Assembly (NCBI RefSeq): GCF_036322705.1
Contig: NZ_AP027270.1
Coordinates: 1,737,501-1,801,500 of the forward strand
Direction: 5' to 3'
Source of the DNA: Maricaulis maris
GTDB lineage: Bacteria; Pseudomonadota; Alphaproteobacteria; Caulobacterales; Maricaulaceae
DNA: 64,000 nucleotides
The position numbers and the translations under genes were made by a program. Positions 56,720 to 64,000 of the stretch are shown piece after piece (position 1 is the stretch's first letter; every line of letters begins with the position of its first letter). The notes under the pieces are model-generated. The model had not been told where the DNA came from. It worked only from the letters and a program-made list of their open reading frames with translations, and made no database searches.

Positions 56720-57751
56720 ATGGCGGACACGCGTACAGTGTTGAGCATTCGCGGGGCGGAACGCCGCTATCGCGCTGACCACGCCGCACTCGCCGGCGCG
56801 GATCTCGACCTGCATGCCGGCCGCATCACCGCCCTGCTCGGCCCGTCCGGCAGCGGCAAGTCGACCCTGCTGCGTGCCATCGCCGGGCTCGAGCGCCTCG
56901 AAGCCGGCACGATCCGGCTCGGCGACACGATCTGGAATGACGTTGGCACCCATGTGCCGCCGGAAGCCCGGCGCGTCGGCATGGTGTTCCAGGACTATGC
57001 CCTCTTCCCGCACATGACAGCGCTGGCCAATGTCGCCTTCGGTCTCAGTGGTCCGGACAAACAGGCGCGCGCCCTGGCCCAGCTCGAGCTGGCCGAGCTC
57101 GGTCCGCGCGCCGGCGCCTATCCGCACGAACTCTCTGGCGGCGAACAGCAACGCGTCGCCCTGGCCCGCGCCCTTGCGCCGCAGCCGACCGTGGTGCTGC
57201 TGGACGAGCCTTTCTCGGGCCTGGACCGGCGCCTGCGCGGCGAGCTGCGCGAACGCACGGTCGATACCCTGCGGGCGGCCCGGACCACGGCCCTCATTGT
57301 CACCCATGACGCCGAGGAAGCCATGGCCGTCGCCGACGATCTGGCCCTGATGGACAATGGCCGGATCATCCAGACCGGCTCGCCGGACGAGGTCTGGATG
57401 AGCCCGGTCAGCGCCACGGCGGCAAAACTCCTGGGCGATGTCGAGATAATCGAAAGCCGCGTCAGCCATGGTCAGGCCGAAACGCCGTTTGGGCCGGTTG
57501 ACGGCAATGGCTTTGACGACGGTCAGCCGGTCTCCGTGCTGATCCGTCCACGTGCCCTGAGCCTCAGCCTCGACACGGATGGCCCCTTCACCGTGACCCG
57601 CCGCCGCTCGGCTGGCCCCCACCTGACCCACCGCTTCCACAGCGACGCCGGGGAATGGACGGCCCAGACGCCCTCGCCCTCGCCGATTGCCGAGGGAGAC
57701 CGGGTCAGCGTCGCTCTCGATCCGGCCTATGTGCGGGTTGTCCCGGCCTGA
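56720..57751 (+). CDS. fbpC: iron ABC transporter ATP-binding protein
   Basis: 343 residues. Walker A GPSGSGKST, Q-loop FQDYALFPHMTA, signature LSGGEQQRVALARAL, Walker B VVLLDEPFSGLD and H-loop VTHDAEEA. The C-terminal ~110 residues form a TOBE-like regulatory domain (VLIRPRALSLSLD). Third gene of fbpABC, 21 bases after fbpB. Confidence 0.95.
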   Translation: MADTRTVLSIRGAERRYRADHAALAGADLDLHAGRITALLGPSGSGKSTLLRAIAGLERLEAGTIRLGDTIWNDVGTHVPPEARRVGMVFQDYALFPHMTALANVAFGLSGPDKQARALAQLELAELGPRAGAYPHELSGGEQQRVALARALAPQPTVVLLDEPFSGLDRRLRGELRERTVDTLRAARTTALIVTHDAEEAMAVADDLALMDNGRIIQTGSPDEVWMSPVSATAAKLLGDVEIIESRVSHGQAETPFGPVDGNGFDDGQPVSVLIRPRALSLSLDTDGPFTVTRRRSAGPHLTHRFHSDAGEWTAQTPSPSPIAEGDRVSVALDPAYVRVVPA

Positions 57752-57844
57752 ATGCGACGCGCCTGCCCCCGGGTTTTGAAGAGATTGCGATCCCGCCCGA
57801 GTTTGCACCCCGCATCTGCGTGAAACTGGTATAGGCTGCGCCGC

Positions 57845-59044
57845 ATGGCTAAGCTCAAGCGTGTCATCGGCCCGATCGAACTGGTTTTGTACGGGCTGGG
57901 TGTCACCCTCGGAGCCGGCATATATGCGCTCGTCGGCGAGATGGCCGGCGTGGCTGGCGTGTACACGCCGCTGGCCTTCCTGTTCGCCGGCGCCCTCGCC
58001 GGGCTCACAGCCCTGTCCTATGCCGAACTGGGATCGCGCTATCCGGAGAGTGCCGGGGAAGCCGCCTATGTCAGTCGAGCCTTCGACCCCCGCGCGCTGA
58101 CGGCGACCGCCGGTTATGGCGTGATCCTGTCCGGGGCGACGTCGGCCGCTGTCGTTTTGCATGGCTTTGCCGGCTATGTCAGCGAGCTGGCGAACATACC
58201 GAGCTGGATTTCAATGGTCGGCGCCCTCGCCGTGCTGAGCCTGATCGCGATCTGGGGGATCAAGGAATCGATCTGGGTCGCCGGGGCGATCACCATCGTC
58301 GAAGCGCTCGGTCTTTTGGTGATCATCTTTGTGGCGGCCCCCGGAGCCATCGCCGCCCCGGCGCCGATCATCCCGGACATCGCCATCCCCTGGACCGGGC
58401 TGTTCGCGGCCAGCGTGATGGCCTTCTTTGCCTTTATCGGCTTCGAGGACATCGCCAACATGGCCGAGGAGGTCAAACGGCCGCGTCACACCCTGCCGCT
58501 TGCCATTCTGGTCACGCTAACCGTCTCGGCACTGTTCTACTTTGCGGTCGCCTGGGTCGCGGTCCGCACCATGTCGCCAGACATGCTGGCGCAGGCCGAC
58601 GGGCCGCTGGCAGCGCTGTTCGAACAGGCCACGGGACGGTCCGGCGCGGCGATTGCCTATGTCGCGCTTCTGGCCATGGTCAATGGCGCGCTGGTCCAGA
58701 TCATCATGGCCGCGCGGTTGCTATATGGCCTGTCAAAACGCGGGCTCGCGCCACGCGCGTTCGGGACCATCCACCCGAAACGAAACACCCCCTTCATCGC
58801 AACCGGTGTGGCGGCCTTGCTGGTCGCGGCCCTGGCCCTGTCCGGCGTTCTCGGCCAGTTGGCGATCCTCGCCTCGACGGTGACCCTTCTCGTCTTCGCG
58901 CTGGTAAATGCGGCCCTGCTGGCCTTGCGGATGCGTGGCGAGCCTAGTCGCGACGACGCCTTTCGCGCCCCGATCTGGGCCCCCGCCCTCGGCCTGGTCG
59001 CCAGCATAGCCGTCGCCATCGGCGCCATCGTGACCGCGTTCTAG
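57845..59044 (+). CDS. APC-superfamily amino acid permease
   Basis: 399 residues with 10-12 membrane helices. GLGVTLGAGIYALVGE in helix 1 is the APC substrate-binding GxG, and FFAFIGFEDIANMAEEVKRPRHTLP in helix 6 and after is the APC signature. Likely an amino acid or polyamine transporter; direction and substrate unknown. Not obviously part of the iron operon (93-base gap). Confidence 0.9.
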   Translation: MAKLKRVIGPIELVLYGLGVTLGAGIYALVGEMAGVAGVYTPLAFLFAGALAGLTALSYAELGSRYPESAGEAAYVSRAFDPRALTATAGYGVILSGATSAAVVLHGFAGYVSELANIPSWISMVGALAVLSLIAIWGIKESIWVAGAITIVEALGLLVIIFVAAPGAIAAPAPIIPDIAIPWTGLFAASVMAFFAFIGFEDIANMAEEVKRPRHTLPLAILVTLTVSALFYFAVAWVAVRTMSPDMLAQADGPLAALFEQATGRSGAAIAYVALLAMVNGALVQIIMAARLLYGLSKRGLAPRAFGTIHPKRNTPFIATGVAALLVAALALSGVLGQLAILASTVTLLVFALVNAALLALRMRGEPSRDDAFRAPIWAPALGLVASIAVAIGAIVTAF

Positions 59045-59068
59045 CCGTGCCGCTGTCGCAACCCGTCG

Positions 59069-59944
59069 TTAGTTGCCGCCCGGCCAGACGATATTCAGGC
59101 GCGGCCGCACAGCTTCGGGACGGTCCTCGACCTCAAAGCTGACCGCAACCATCCACGACTTGTAATCGGGGTCCTTGCCGACAAAGGCGGCAACGACTTC
59201 CTCGCGATAAATCGTCTCGATCGGCTGGGCGCGACCGGGCCAGATCCGGAACTTGATCCGGACAAATTCGCGCCCGGAGGACAGGCGCGTCCGCCCGACA
59301 TTGGACGGCCGCGACAGGAAAATGCCGGGAAACTGCTCGTAGAATCCATGCATCAGCGTGGTCGCCGTCTCTTCCGCGGCATCGCGCTCGGCCGGGTCAC
59401 CGGTCAGCGTCACATCGACGATGCAGCGGATATAGCCGCGCGGATAATTGATCACATTGGTGATCGTGCGATTGGGAATGAAGACACTGGCCCCCAGCGC
59501 GTTCTCCAGCTCCACGAAGCGCATGGAGATCGTCTTGACGATCCCGGTCTGGCCGGAAATCTCGACCAGATCCCCGATGTCCAGAAGGTCGGAAAAGATA
59601 AAGGTGACGCCGTTGACGACGTCCTGGACCACGCCCTGAGAGCCGAAACCGATCGCGAGGCCGATCACCGAGGCGCTGGCCAGATAGGCGGTGAGTGACA
59701 CGCCCAGCTCGTGCAGGATGAAGCCGACAATCAGGAAGTAGACCGTGAAGATCAGAACACTGGCGGCCATCGAGGTCACCGAACGCAGCTTGGCGTCCTT
59801 GCGTTCGGACCGCACCGCGATCACCAGGTTGGCCATCACGCGGATCGCCAGCACCAGGCCATGGGCCGCGAACGCCATCCCGGCAAAGGCCAGCAGTCGG
59901 CCCCACAGGGGCAGGTCGGAGAGGAGAGCGGTCAGGGCTTCCAC
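59069..59944 (-). CDS. MscS-family mechanosensitive channel
   Basis: 291 residues. Three helices then the MscS pore region ASASVIGLAIGFGSQGVVQDVVNGVTFIFSDLLDIGDLVEI, and the beta domain with FIPNRTITNVINYPRGY. Opens under hypo-osmotic shock. Convergent with the APC permease. Confidence 0.93.
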   Translation of the reverse strand: MEALTALLSDLPLWGRLLAFAGMAFAAHGLVLAIRVMANLVIAVRSERKDAKLRSVTSMAASVLIFTVYFLIVGFILHELGVSLTAYLASASVIGLAIGFGSQGVVQDVVNGVTFIFSDLLDIGDLVEISGQTGIVKTISMRFVELENALGASVFIPNRTITNVINYPRGYIRCIVDVTLTGDPAERDAAEETATTLMHGFYEQFPGIFLSRPSNVGRTRLSSGREFVRIKFRIWPGRAQPIETIYREEVVAAFVGKDPDYKSWMVAVSFEVEDRPEAVRPRLNIVWPGGN

Positions 59945-60020
59945 GTGATCGATCCTTTGGTGTCAGGGCAAGGCTGAGGCAAGGCGAAGCGAGGCGCAAA
60001 CGCCAGTCCGCTACCCGCGC

Positions 60021-60053
60021 GCCAGCAGGCCGCATCAGCCGACCGGGGTCAAG
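60021..60053. repeat. dispersed long-hairpin repeat, copy 4 (fragment)
   Basis: GCCAGCAGGCCGCATC (60021-60036) is identical to 16 bases of copy 3, and a GGTCAAG ends the fragment as in the other arms. The rest has diverged. It lies between the LeuDH terminator and the mscS start. Confidence 0.55.
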
Positions 60054-60108
60054 CGATGAGTAGCGGGTGCGCCCCGCGAACGTCCCGACCGGACTTGAGC
60101 CTCAACAG

Positions 60109-60141
60109 CAAAACGCCCCCACCATCCGGCAGGGGCGTTTC
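60109..60141 (-). terminator. Rho-independent terminator of the leucine-type dehydrogenase
   Basis: On the minus strand AAACGCCCC / GGGGCGTTT forms a stem around an ~11-base loop and ends in a short T run, 25 bases past the stop codon. Confidence 0.8.
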
Positions 60142-60165
60142 AGTGTCAGCGTCCGGCGGCGTAAC

Positions 60166-61239
60166 TTACGCAGCCTTGCCCAGCTTGGCGGCGCGCTTTT
60201 CCTCAATGCGCTGACGGGCAATCTCGTCGGCGATGAGGTTGGACGGGCGACCTTCGCGATCGGACTGGTCGAGGATCTCGGCCAGCGTGTTCTCCAAGCC
60301 GACCAGCTTGCCCTGGACCCATTCTGGATTGAAGTCGCCGGCGATCTCGCCCATCACATTGATGATGCCGCCGGCATTGAGGACATAATCCGGCGCATAG
60401 ATCATGCCGCGCTTGAGGATTTCAGCGCCCATCTCACGGGTCGAGAGCTGGTTGTTGGCGGCACCGGCGATGATCTTCGCCTTGATGCGATCAATCGTGT
60501 CCGGATTGATCACGGCCCCGAGGGCACACGGCGCAAACACGTCGACATCGAGATCATAGATCTCGTCGAGGCCAACAATGGTGGCACCGTGCTCGGCCTT
60601 GAGACGTTCCAGGCCGTCCTGGTTGATATCGGTGATGAAGAGCTCGGCGCCAGCCTTGGCCAGGTGACCGGCGAGATAGGAGCCGACATGGCCGGCCGCG
60701 CCCTGGATGGCGATCTTGACGCCGGACAGGTCGGTCTTGCCCAGACCGCGCTCAATGCAAACCTTCATGCCGCGGAACACGCCTTCGGCGGTCACCGGCG
60801 ACGGGTCGCCCGAGGCTGCCTTGCCTTCCGGCAGACCGACCACGTGGGCCGTCGAGGCGCGGGCGGCCATCATGTCGTCCGGGCTGACACCGACATCCTC
60901 GGCCGTGATGTACTGGCCATTGAGGCTGTCCACGGCGCGGCCAAAGGCTTCAAACAGGGCGCGGCGATCAAAGGAGCCCGACGGCTTCATGATCACGGAC
61001 TTGCCGCCACCGATCGGCAGGTCGGCCATGATGTTCTTGTAGCTCATGCCCTGGGACAGGCGCAGCACATCCTGCAGGGCGGCATCCGAGCTCGGATAGG
61101 ACCACATGCGGCAACCGCCGCAGGCAGGACCGCTGACCGTCGAGTGGACACCGATGACGGCTTTCAGCCCGGTGACTTCGTCGGTCGCGAACAGAACTTT
61201 CTCGTGATTGTCGAAGGACGGATGCTCGAGAACACTCAT
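60166..61239 (-). CDS. Glu/Leu/Phe/Val dehydrogenase (leucine dehydrogenase type)
   Basis: 357 residues. The catalytic Lys in PIGGGKSVI, the NAD Rossmann motif IQGAAGHVGSYLA (GxGxxG variant), and the DVFAPCALGAVIN segment identify the short branched-chain/aromatic amino acid dehydrogenase group. Oxidatively deaminates an amino acid such as leucine with NAD+. Monocistronic, with its own terminator. Confidence 0.9.
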   Translation of the reverse strand: MSVLEHPSFDNHEKVLFATDEVTGLKAVIGVHSTVSGPACGGCRMWSYPSSDAALQDVLRLSQGMSYKNIMADLPIGGGKSVIMKPSGSFDRRALFEAFGRAVDSLNGQYITAEDVGVSPDDMMAARASTAHVVGLPEGKAASGDPSPVTAEGVFRGMKVCIERGLGKTDLSGVKIAIQGAAGHVGSYLAGHLAKAGAELFITDINQDGLERLKAEHGATIVGLDEIYDLDVDVFAPCALGAVINPDTIDRIKAKIIAGAANNQLSTREMGAEILKRGMIYAPDYVLNAGGIINVMGEIAGDFNPEWVQGKLVGLENTLAEILDQSDREGRPSNLIADEIARQRIEEKRAAKLGKAA

Positions 61240-61358
61240 ACCGGCAAAACCCTTTTGTTCCGCTAGAGCGGCCGCCGCTGTCGGGGCCGCGATTTCGGGC
61301 GCCGGAATACCCTTTCAGACGGCAAGACACAAGCGGTCAGAAACACCGCGAAATCTGG

Positions 61359-61949
61359 TTACGATAACATTTCTTTCATGCGGCATCGCAGCATCGGGAG
61401 AATTATTTCTCCGAACCACGGGTTTTTGCGCAACCAGGCACTATTCCGCCATGACGGGTGGGGGAGCGGCAGAAAATCGGGCGCATAGTCGGCTGCGTGA
61501 CGCACGGTTTCGGTGAGGGTTTTGTGCGCCTGCGAACCCAGCCAGAAGCGCTGGGCGTACTGGCCAACCAGCAGGGTCAGGCGCAGATTCGGAAGCCCGG
61601 CCCGCACCCGCGCCTGCCATAGCGGCGCACACTCGCGGCGCGGCGGCAGATCGCCGCCCTTGGCGTCGAGACCGGGAAAACAAAAGCCCATCGGCGCGAT
61701 GGCCAGCTTGGTCGGGTCGTAGAAGTCCGCCTCACTGACCTGTAGCCAGTCGCGCAGACGGTCACCGGACGGATCGGTAAACGGCTTGCCGGAGGCATGG
61801 ACCCTTGTCCCCGGAGCCTGACCAACCAGCAGGACACGCGCATCCCGATGGGCCTGGATCACCGGTCGCGGCTCGTGTGGCAGCGCATCGGCGCAGACCC
61901 GGCAGCCGCGGATCTCGGCGAGAAGCGGGTCCAGATCAGGCGCGGCCAA
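61359..61949 (-). CDS. uracil-DNA glycosylase family protein
   Basis: 196 residues. GCRVCADALPHEPRP, LLVGQAPGTRVHASGKPFTDPSGDRLR (motif A region) and the late LPLPHPSWRN (motif B region) are the UDG-superfamily pattern. The GQAPG form in this small protein resembles a group annotated as UDG-family of uncertain activity. Its ATG lies 14 bases inside the upstream DUF3253 gene, so the two are translationally linked. Confidence 0.85.
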   Translation of the reverse strand: MAAPDLDPLLAEIRGCRVCADALPHEPRPVIQAHRDARVLLVGQAPGTRVHASGKPFTDPSGDRLRDWLQVSEADFYDPTKLAIAPMGFCFPGLDAKGGDLPPRRECAPLWQARVRAGLPNLRLTLLVGQYAQRFWLGSQAHKTLTETVRHAADYAPDFLPLPHPSWRNSAWLRKNPWFGEIILPMLRCRMKEMLS

Positions 61950-62208
61950 TCCGCCAGACGCCCTTGAAAGTCTCCGGATCCTCGACCGGTTTGCCCTTGC
62001 GCAGGATCGTCACCTTGCCGTCCTTGGCAAGCCGGATGGCGGCCTGGCGGACATGGCCGAACTTGCGATTGAAGCGCTCCGGCTCGATATCCTTGGCGAC
62101 GTCGGCCGGCGCGATCGAACGGCCTTCCGGCGCGGCGGCGACCAATCGCAGGATGGCCTCTTCGATGGGATCCGGACCGGAGCGTTCGGTATCAGGCGTG
62201 TCGGTCAT
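61936..62208 (-). CDS. DUF3253 protein
   Basis: 90 residues with the DUF3253 pattern: IEEAILRLVAAAPEGRSIAPADVAKDI, then a winged-helix-like HVRQAAIRLAKDGKVTILRKGKPVEDPETFKGVWRIGR. Overlaps the next gene by 14 bases. The fold suggests nucleic-acid binding; function unknown. Confidence 0.87.
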   Translation of the reverse strand: MTDTPDTERSGPDPIEEAILRLVAAAPEGRSIAPADVAKDIEPERFNRKFGHVRQAAIRLAKDGKVTILRKGKPVEDPETFKGVWRIGRA

Positions 62209-62220
62209 GAGGTTTCGATC

Positions 62221-62658
62221 TCAGCTGGTCTTGGGCGGCAGGGAATAGGTCGCGCTGGCCTGGGCAATCAAGTCTTCAGCGCCGCCGGCAAGGATATCAC
62301 AATCAGTGACCGCCAGTCGCGACCCGAGTTTCAGCAGACGGCAATGGCCGGTCACCGGCCCGGGCGGCGCCTTGCGCAGGAAGTTGATATTGAGATTGGT
62401 CGTCACCGCCAGCGCCTGCTTGCCGACATGGCCGAGTATGACCGCATAGGCGGCAAAGTCGGCCAGCGTGAACAAGGTCGGACCGGACACCGTCCCGCCC
62501 GGACGCAAATGCTCTGCGCGGGCCTCGGCGCTGACAATCGCCCGCCCCGGTTCAATCCGCTCGATCACAAATCTGATCCCGCCCTGATTCCACTGCGGGA
62601 AGACCTCGTCGAGATAGGCGGCCACCGCCGCGGCATCCATGGAGACGTGCAAACCCAT
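62221..62658 (-). CDS. PaaI-family (hotdog) thioesterase
   Basis: 145 residues from ATG 62658 (MDAAA at residue 7 is an alternative start). Hotdog motifs: GGIRFVIERIEPGRA, HLRPGGTVSGPTLFTLADFAAYAVIL and NLNINFLRKAPPG. Probably a homotetrameric acyl-CoA thioesterase. First gene of a three-gene cluster with DUF3253 and the UDG-family gene (12-base gap). Confidence 0.87.
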   Translation of the reverse strand: MGLHVSMDAAAVAAYLDEVFPQWNQGGIRFVIERIEPGRAIVSAEARAEHLRPGGTVSGPTLFTLADFAAYAVILGHVGKQALAVTTNLNINFLRKAPPGPVTGHCRLLKLGSRLAVTDCDILAGGAEDLIAQASATYSLPPKTS

Positions 62659-62802
62659 CCACCTGTCCGGCCCTTCGCCTGCACCGCAGGCGAGACAGGG
62701 CCCCTCCCTTATAGTCTCATGTCAGACGAAAGCTTTGCCGCCGCAACGCCTTGCGGCAAGCTATCTACTCAGCCGCCCGCCACCAGCCAGACGGATACAC
62801 CC

Positions 62803-63525
62803 ATGCGCCGCGACCACCGCCCCTATTGGATGCACCAGGCCTGGGAAAGTTTCGAGAACCGCTGGGCGCGACATTTCCTGTGGCCGCACTTTGCTGAGAT
62901 CGGCCGCGATCCCAAGATCGTGCAGCCCTGGGCGGTCGAGGTTTTCGGACCCAATATCAGCGCCGGCGAATATCTCCACATCATCGCCAACAAGCATGAC
63001 CCGGTGCGCCTCACGGTCTGGGCACCGCAGACCCAGGCCGGTCGGGTCAGCCTGGGCGATCATGTCTTCCTGGCACCCGGCACGCGCATCCTCGCGGCCG
63101 GCGAGATCGAGATCGGCGATGCCTGCCTGATCGCCAACAAGGTCACGATCACCGATTGCGACTGGCACTCCATCCATGACCGCGTCGACCCGCAGCCGGC
63201 GTTCAAACCGGTCAGGCTGGGCAAGAATGTCTGGATCGGCGACGGCGCCTTTATCGGCAAGGGCGTGACCATTGGCGACCATTCCGTGGTCGGCGCGCGG
63301 TCTGTGGTCACCCGGGATGTCGAACCCTGGACCATCGTCGCCGGCAATCCGGCACGTGTCATCAAGCGGATCGACCCGGACGCCCCGATGAAGACCCGCT
63401 CCGACCTGTTCGCGGACGCCGCCGGTCTCGACCGCTTCATGGACACGGCCTACCGGCAGTCGCTGGCCGGCAATTCCACCATTGGCTGGCTCCGCAGCCG
63501 GCTGTGGCCGGCGCGCGGGGATTAG
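62803..63525 (+). CDS. hexapeptide-repeat acyltransferase
   Basis: About 240 residues from ATG 62803; ATG 62719 is possible but its extra segment is low in conservation. Left-handed beta-helix repeats fill residues 70-190 (IGDACLIANKVTITDCDWHSIHD..., VWIGDGAFIGKGVTIGDHSVVGARSVV), ending with NPARVIKRI. The His in CDWHSIHD is likely catalytic. Possibly an O-acetyltransferase for surface sugars. The stop overlaps the convergent monooxygenase stop. Confidence 0.85.
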   Translation: MRRDHRPYWMHQAWESFENRWARHFLWPHFAEIGRDPKIVQPWAVEVFGPNISAGEYLHIIANKHDPVRLTVWAPQTQAGRVSLGDHVFLAPGTRILAAGEIEIGDACLIANKVTITDCDWHSIHDRVDPQPAFKPVRLGKNVWIGDGAFIGKGVTIGDHSVVGARSVVTRDVEPWTIVAGNPARVIKRIDPDAPMKTRSDLFADAAGLDRFMDTAYRQSLAGNSTIGWLRSRLWPARGD

Positions 63526-64000
63526 CGGCTGCTATCCACCACATAATCCTTCAGCCGGAAACGCTTGAGCCGGCGGCGCATCGCGCCCGTCGTCCACGGC
63601 CAGTTGGTGCTGTTGCGACCGTTCTTGTCGATGAAATAGCTCTGACAGCCACCGGCATTCCAGACGCTGGTCTGCAGCGCTGCCTGGACGTCGTCATTGA
63701 AAGCGCGCGCCGACTGCGGGTCGACGGCGACGGTGCGGATGCGTCTGGAGGTCAACGTGCGGAGTGCGCTCATGATGTATTTCAGCTGCGCCTCGATCAT
63801 CACGAAGGCCGAGGAGAAGGTGTAAAGATTGGGCCCGAACATCATGAAAAGATTGGGACAGTCCTCCACCATAGTGCCCAGATAGGCTTGTGGACTGCCC
63901 TGCCAGCGCGTCGCCAGTGTCTCGCCGCTCACGCCGGTGATGATTTCGGCCACCGGCGGATTGGCGACCTCGAAACCGGTGGCATAGATGATGATGTCGG
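63522..64000 (-). CDS. flavin-containing monooxygenase, C-terminal part (cut by window end)
   Basis: The visible 159 residues are DIIIYATGFEVANPPVAEI..., where the ATGF segment is the flavin/NADP linker of FMO/Baeyer-Villiger monooxygenases, followed by MFGPNLYTFSSAFVMIEAQLKYIMSAL and the C-terminal NAGGCQSYFIDKNGRNSTNWPW. The N-terminal FAD and NADP sites are outside the window. Likely oxygenates ketones or other carbonyl compounds. Confidence 0.88.
   Translation of the reverse strand, partial: DIIIYATGFEVANPPVAEIITGVSGETLATRWQGSPQAYLGTMVEDCPNLFMMFGPNLYTFSSAFVMIEAQLKYIMSALRTLTSRRIRTVAVDPQSARAFNDDVQAALQTSVWNAGGCQSYFIDKNGRNSTNWPWTTGAMRRRLKRFRLKDYVVDSSR

Noticed and set aside
62053-63525. A 490-codon frame that extends the hexapeptide acyltransferase upstream
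   Set aside because: The extra N-terminus is antisense to the DUF3253 and thioesterase genes. The acyltransferase starts at 62803 or 62719.

Overview
The window is a compact, GC-rich stretch of an alphaproteobacterial chromosome, about one gene per kilobase with many 4-nt ATGA overlaps. A PopZ-type polar organising protein beside pcm-like and tolC genes, a recA promoter carrying the alphaproteobacterial SOS box GTTC-N7-GTTC, a neighbouring recA-alaS pair and a class II DAHP synthase all point to the Caulobacterales/Maricaulales side of the class. A Maricaulis-like marine stalked bacterium fits best; this is inference from gene content, not from a database match. No prophage, insertion sequence, CRISPR array or rRNA was seen.

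Layout. 1-9.6 kb: monothiol glutaredoxin, a lipoprotein, rpsD, a secreted protein built from two copies of one domain, an amidoligase next to a secreted serine hydrolase, trmJ, icd, a glycerophosphodiester phosphodiesterase and a small gene broken by an amber codon. 9.6-22 kb: a photolyase-like FAD protein with apparently swapped domain order, alaS, recA with its SOS box, mltF, an acyl-CoA ligase, popZ, tolC, a pcm-like methyltransferase and tRNA-Cys. 22-27 kb: a light/photorepair cluster (short-chain dehydrogenase, FeS photolyase, a second photolyase, DUF2256, DUF962), then a candidate small RNA with an orphan terminator, and tRNA-Asn. 27-40.5 kb: trkH, tyrA with an overlapping frameshifted membrane gene, an Atm1-type ABC exporter, a PadR/HAAS pair, a LysM protein, a LOG-type hydrolase, an alpha/beta hydrolase-membrane protein-XRE operon behind a large nested palindrome, gltX and three related small membrane proteins. 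40.6-53.5 kb: nadE, an oxidoreductase, a DUF3667-like protein, an MDR reductase, an HU protein and a five-gene operon glmU-gabD-rpiA-gor-aroG. 53.7-64 kb: tRNA-Val, an iron ABC importer behind a Fur-like box, an APC permease, an MscS channel, leucine-type dehydrogenase, a UDG-family protein, DUF3253, a thioesterase, a hexapeptide acyltransferase and the C-terminal part of a flavin monooxygenase.

How the genes fit together. Most are housekeeping: translation (rpsD, alaS, gltX, three tRNAs, trmJ), central and precursor metabolism (icd, rpiA, aroG, tyrA, nadE, glmU, gabD), DNA repair (recA, three photolyase-family proteins, a UDG-family protein), redox (grxD, gor), envelope (mltF, tolC, LysM, mscS) and ion uptake (trkH, fbpABC). 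The non-standard signals are a dispersed hairpin repeat whose two arms covary between copies, the permuted photolyase-like protein, the duplicated-domain secreted protein, the 76-bp three-level palindrome, the candidate sRNA, the family of three adjacent membrane paralogues and two apparently broken genes.
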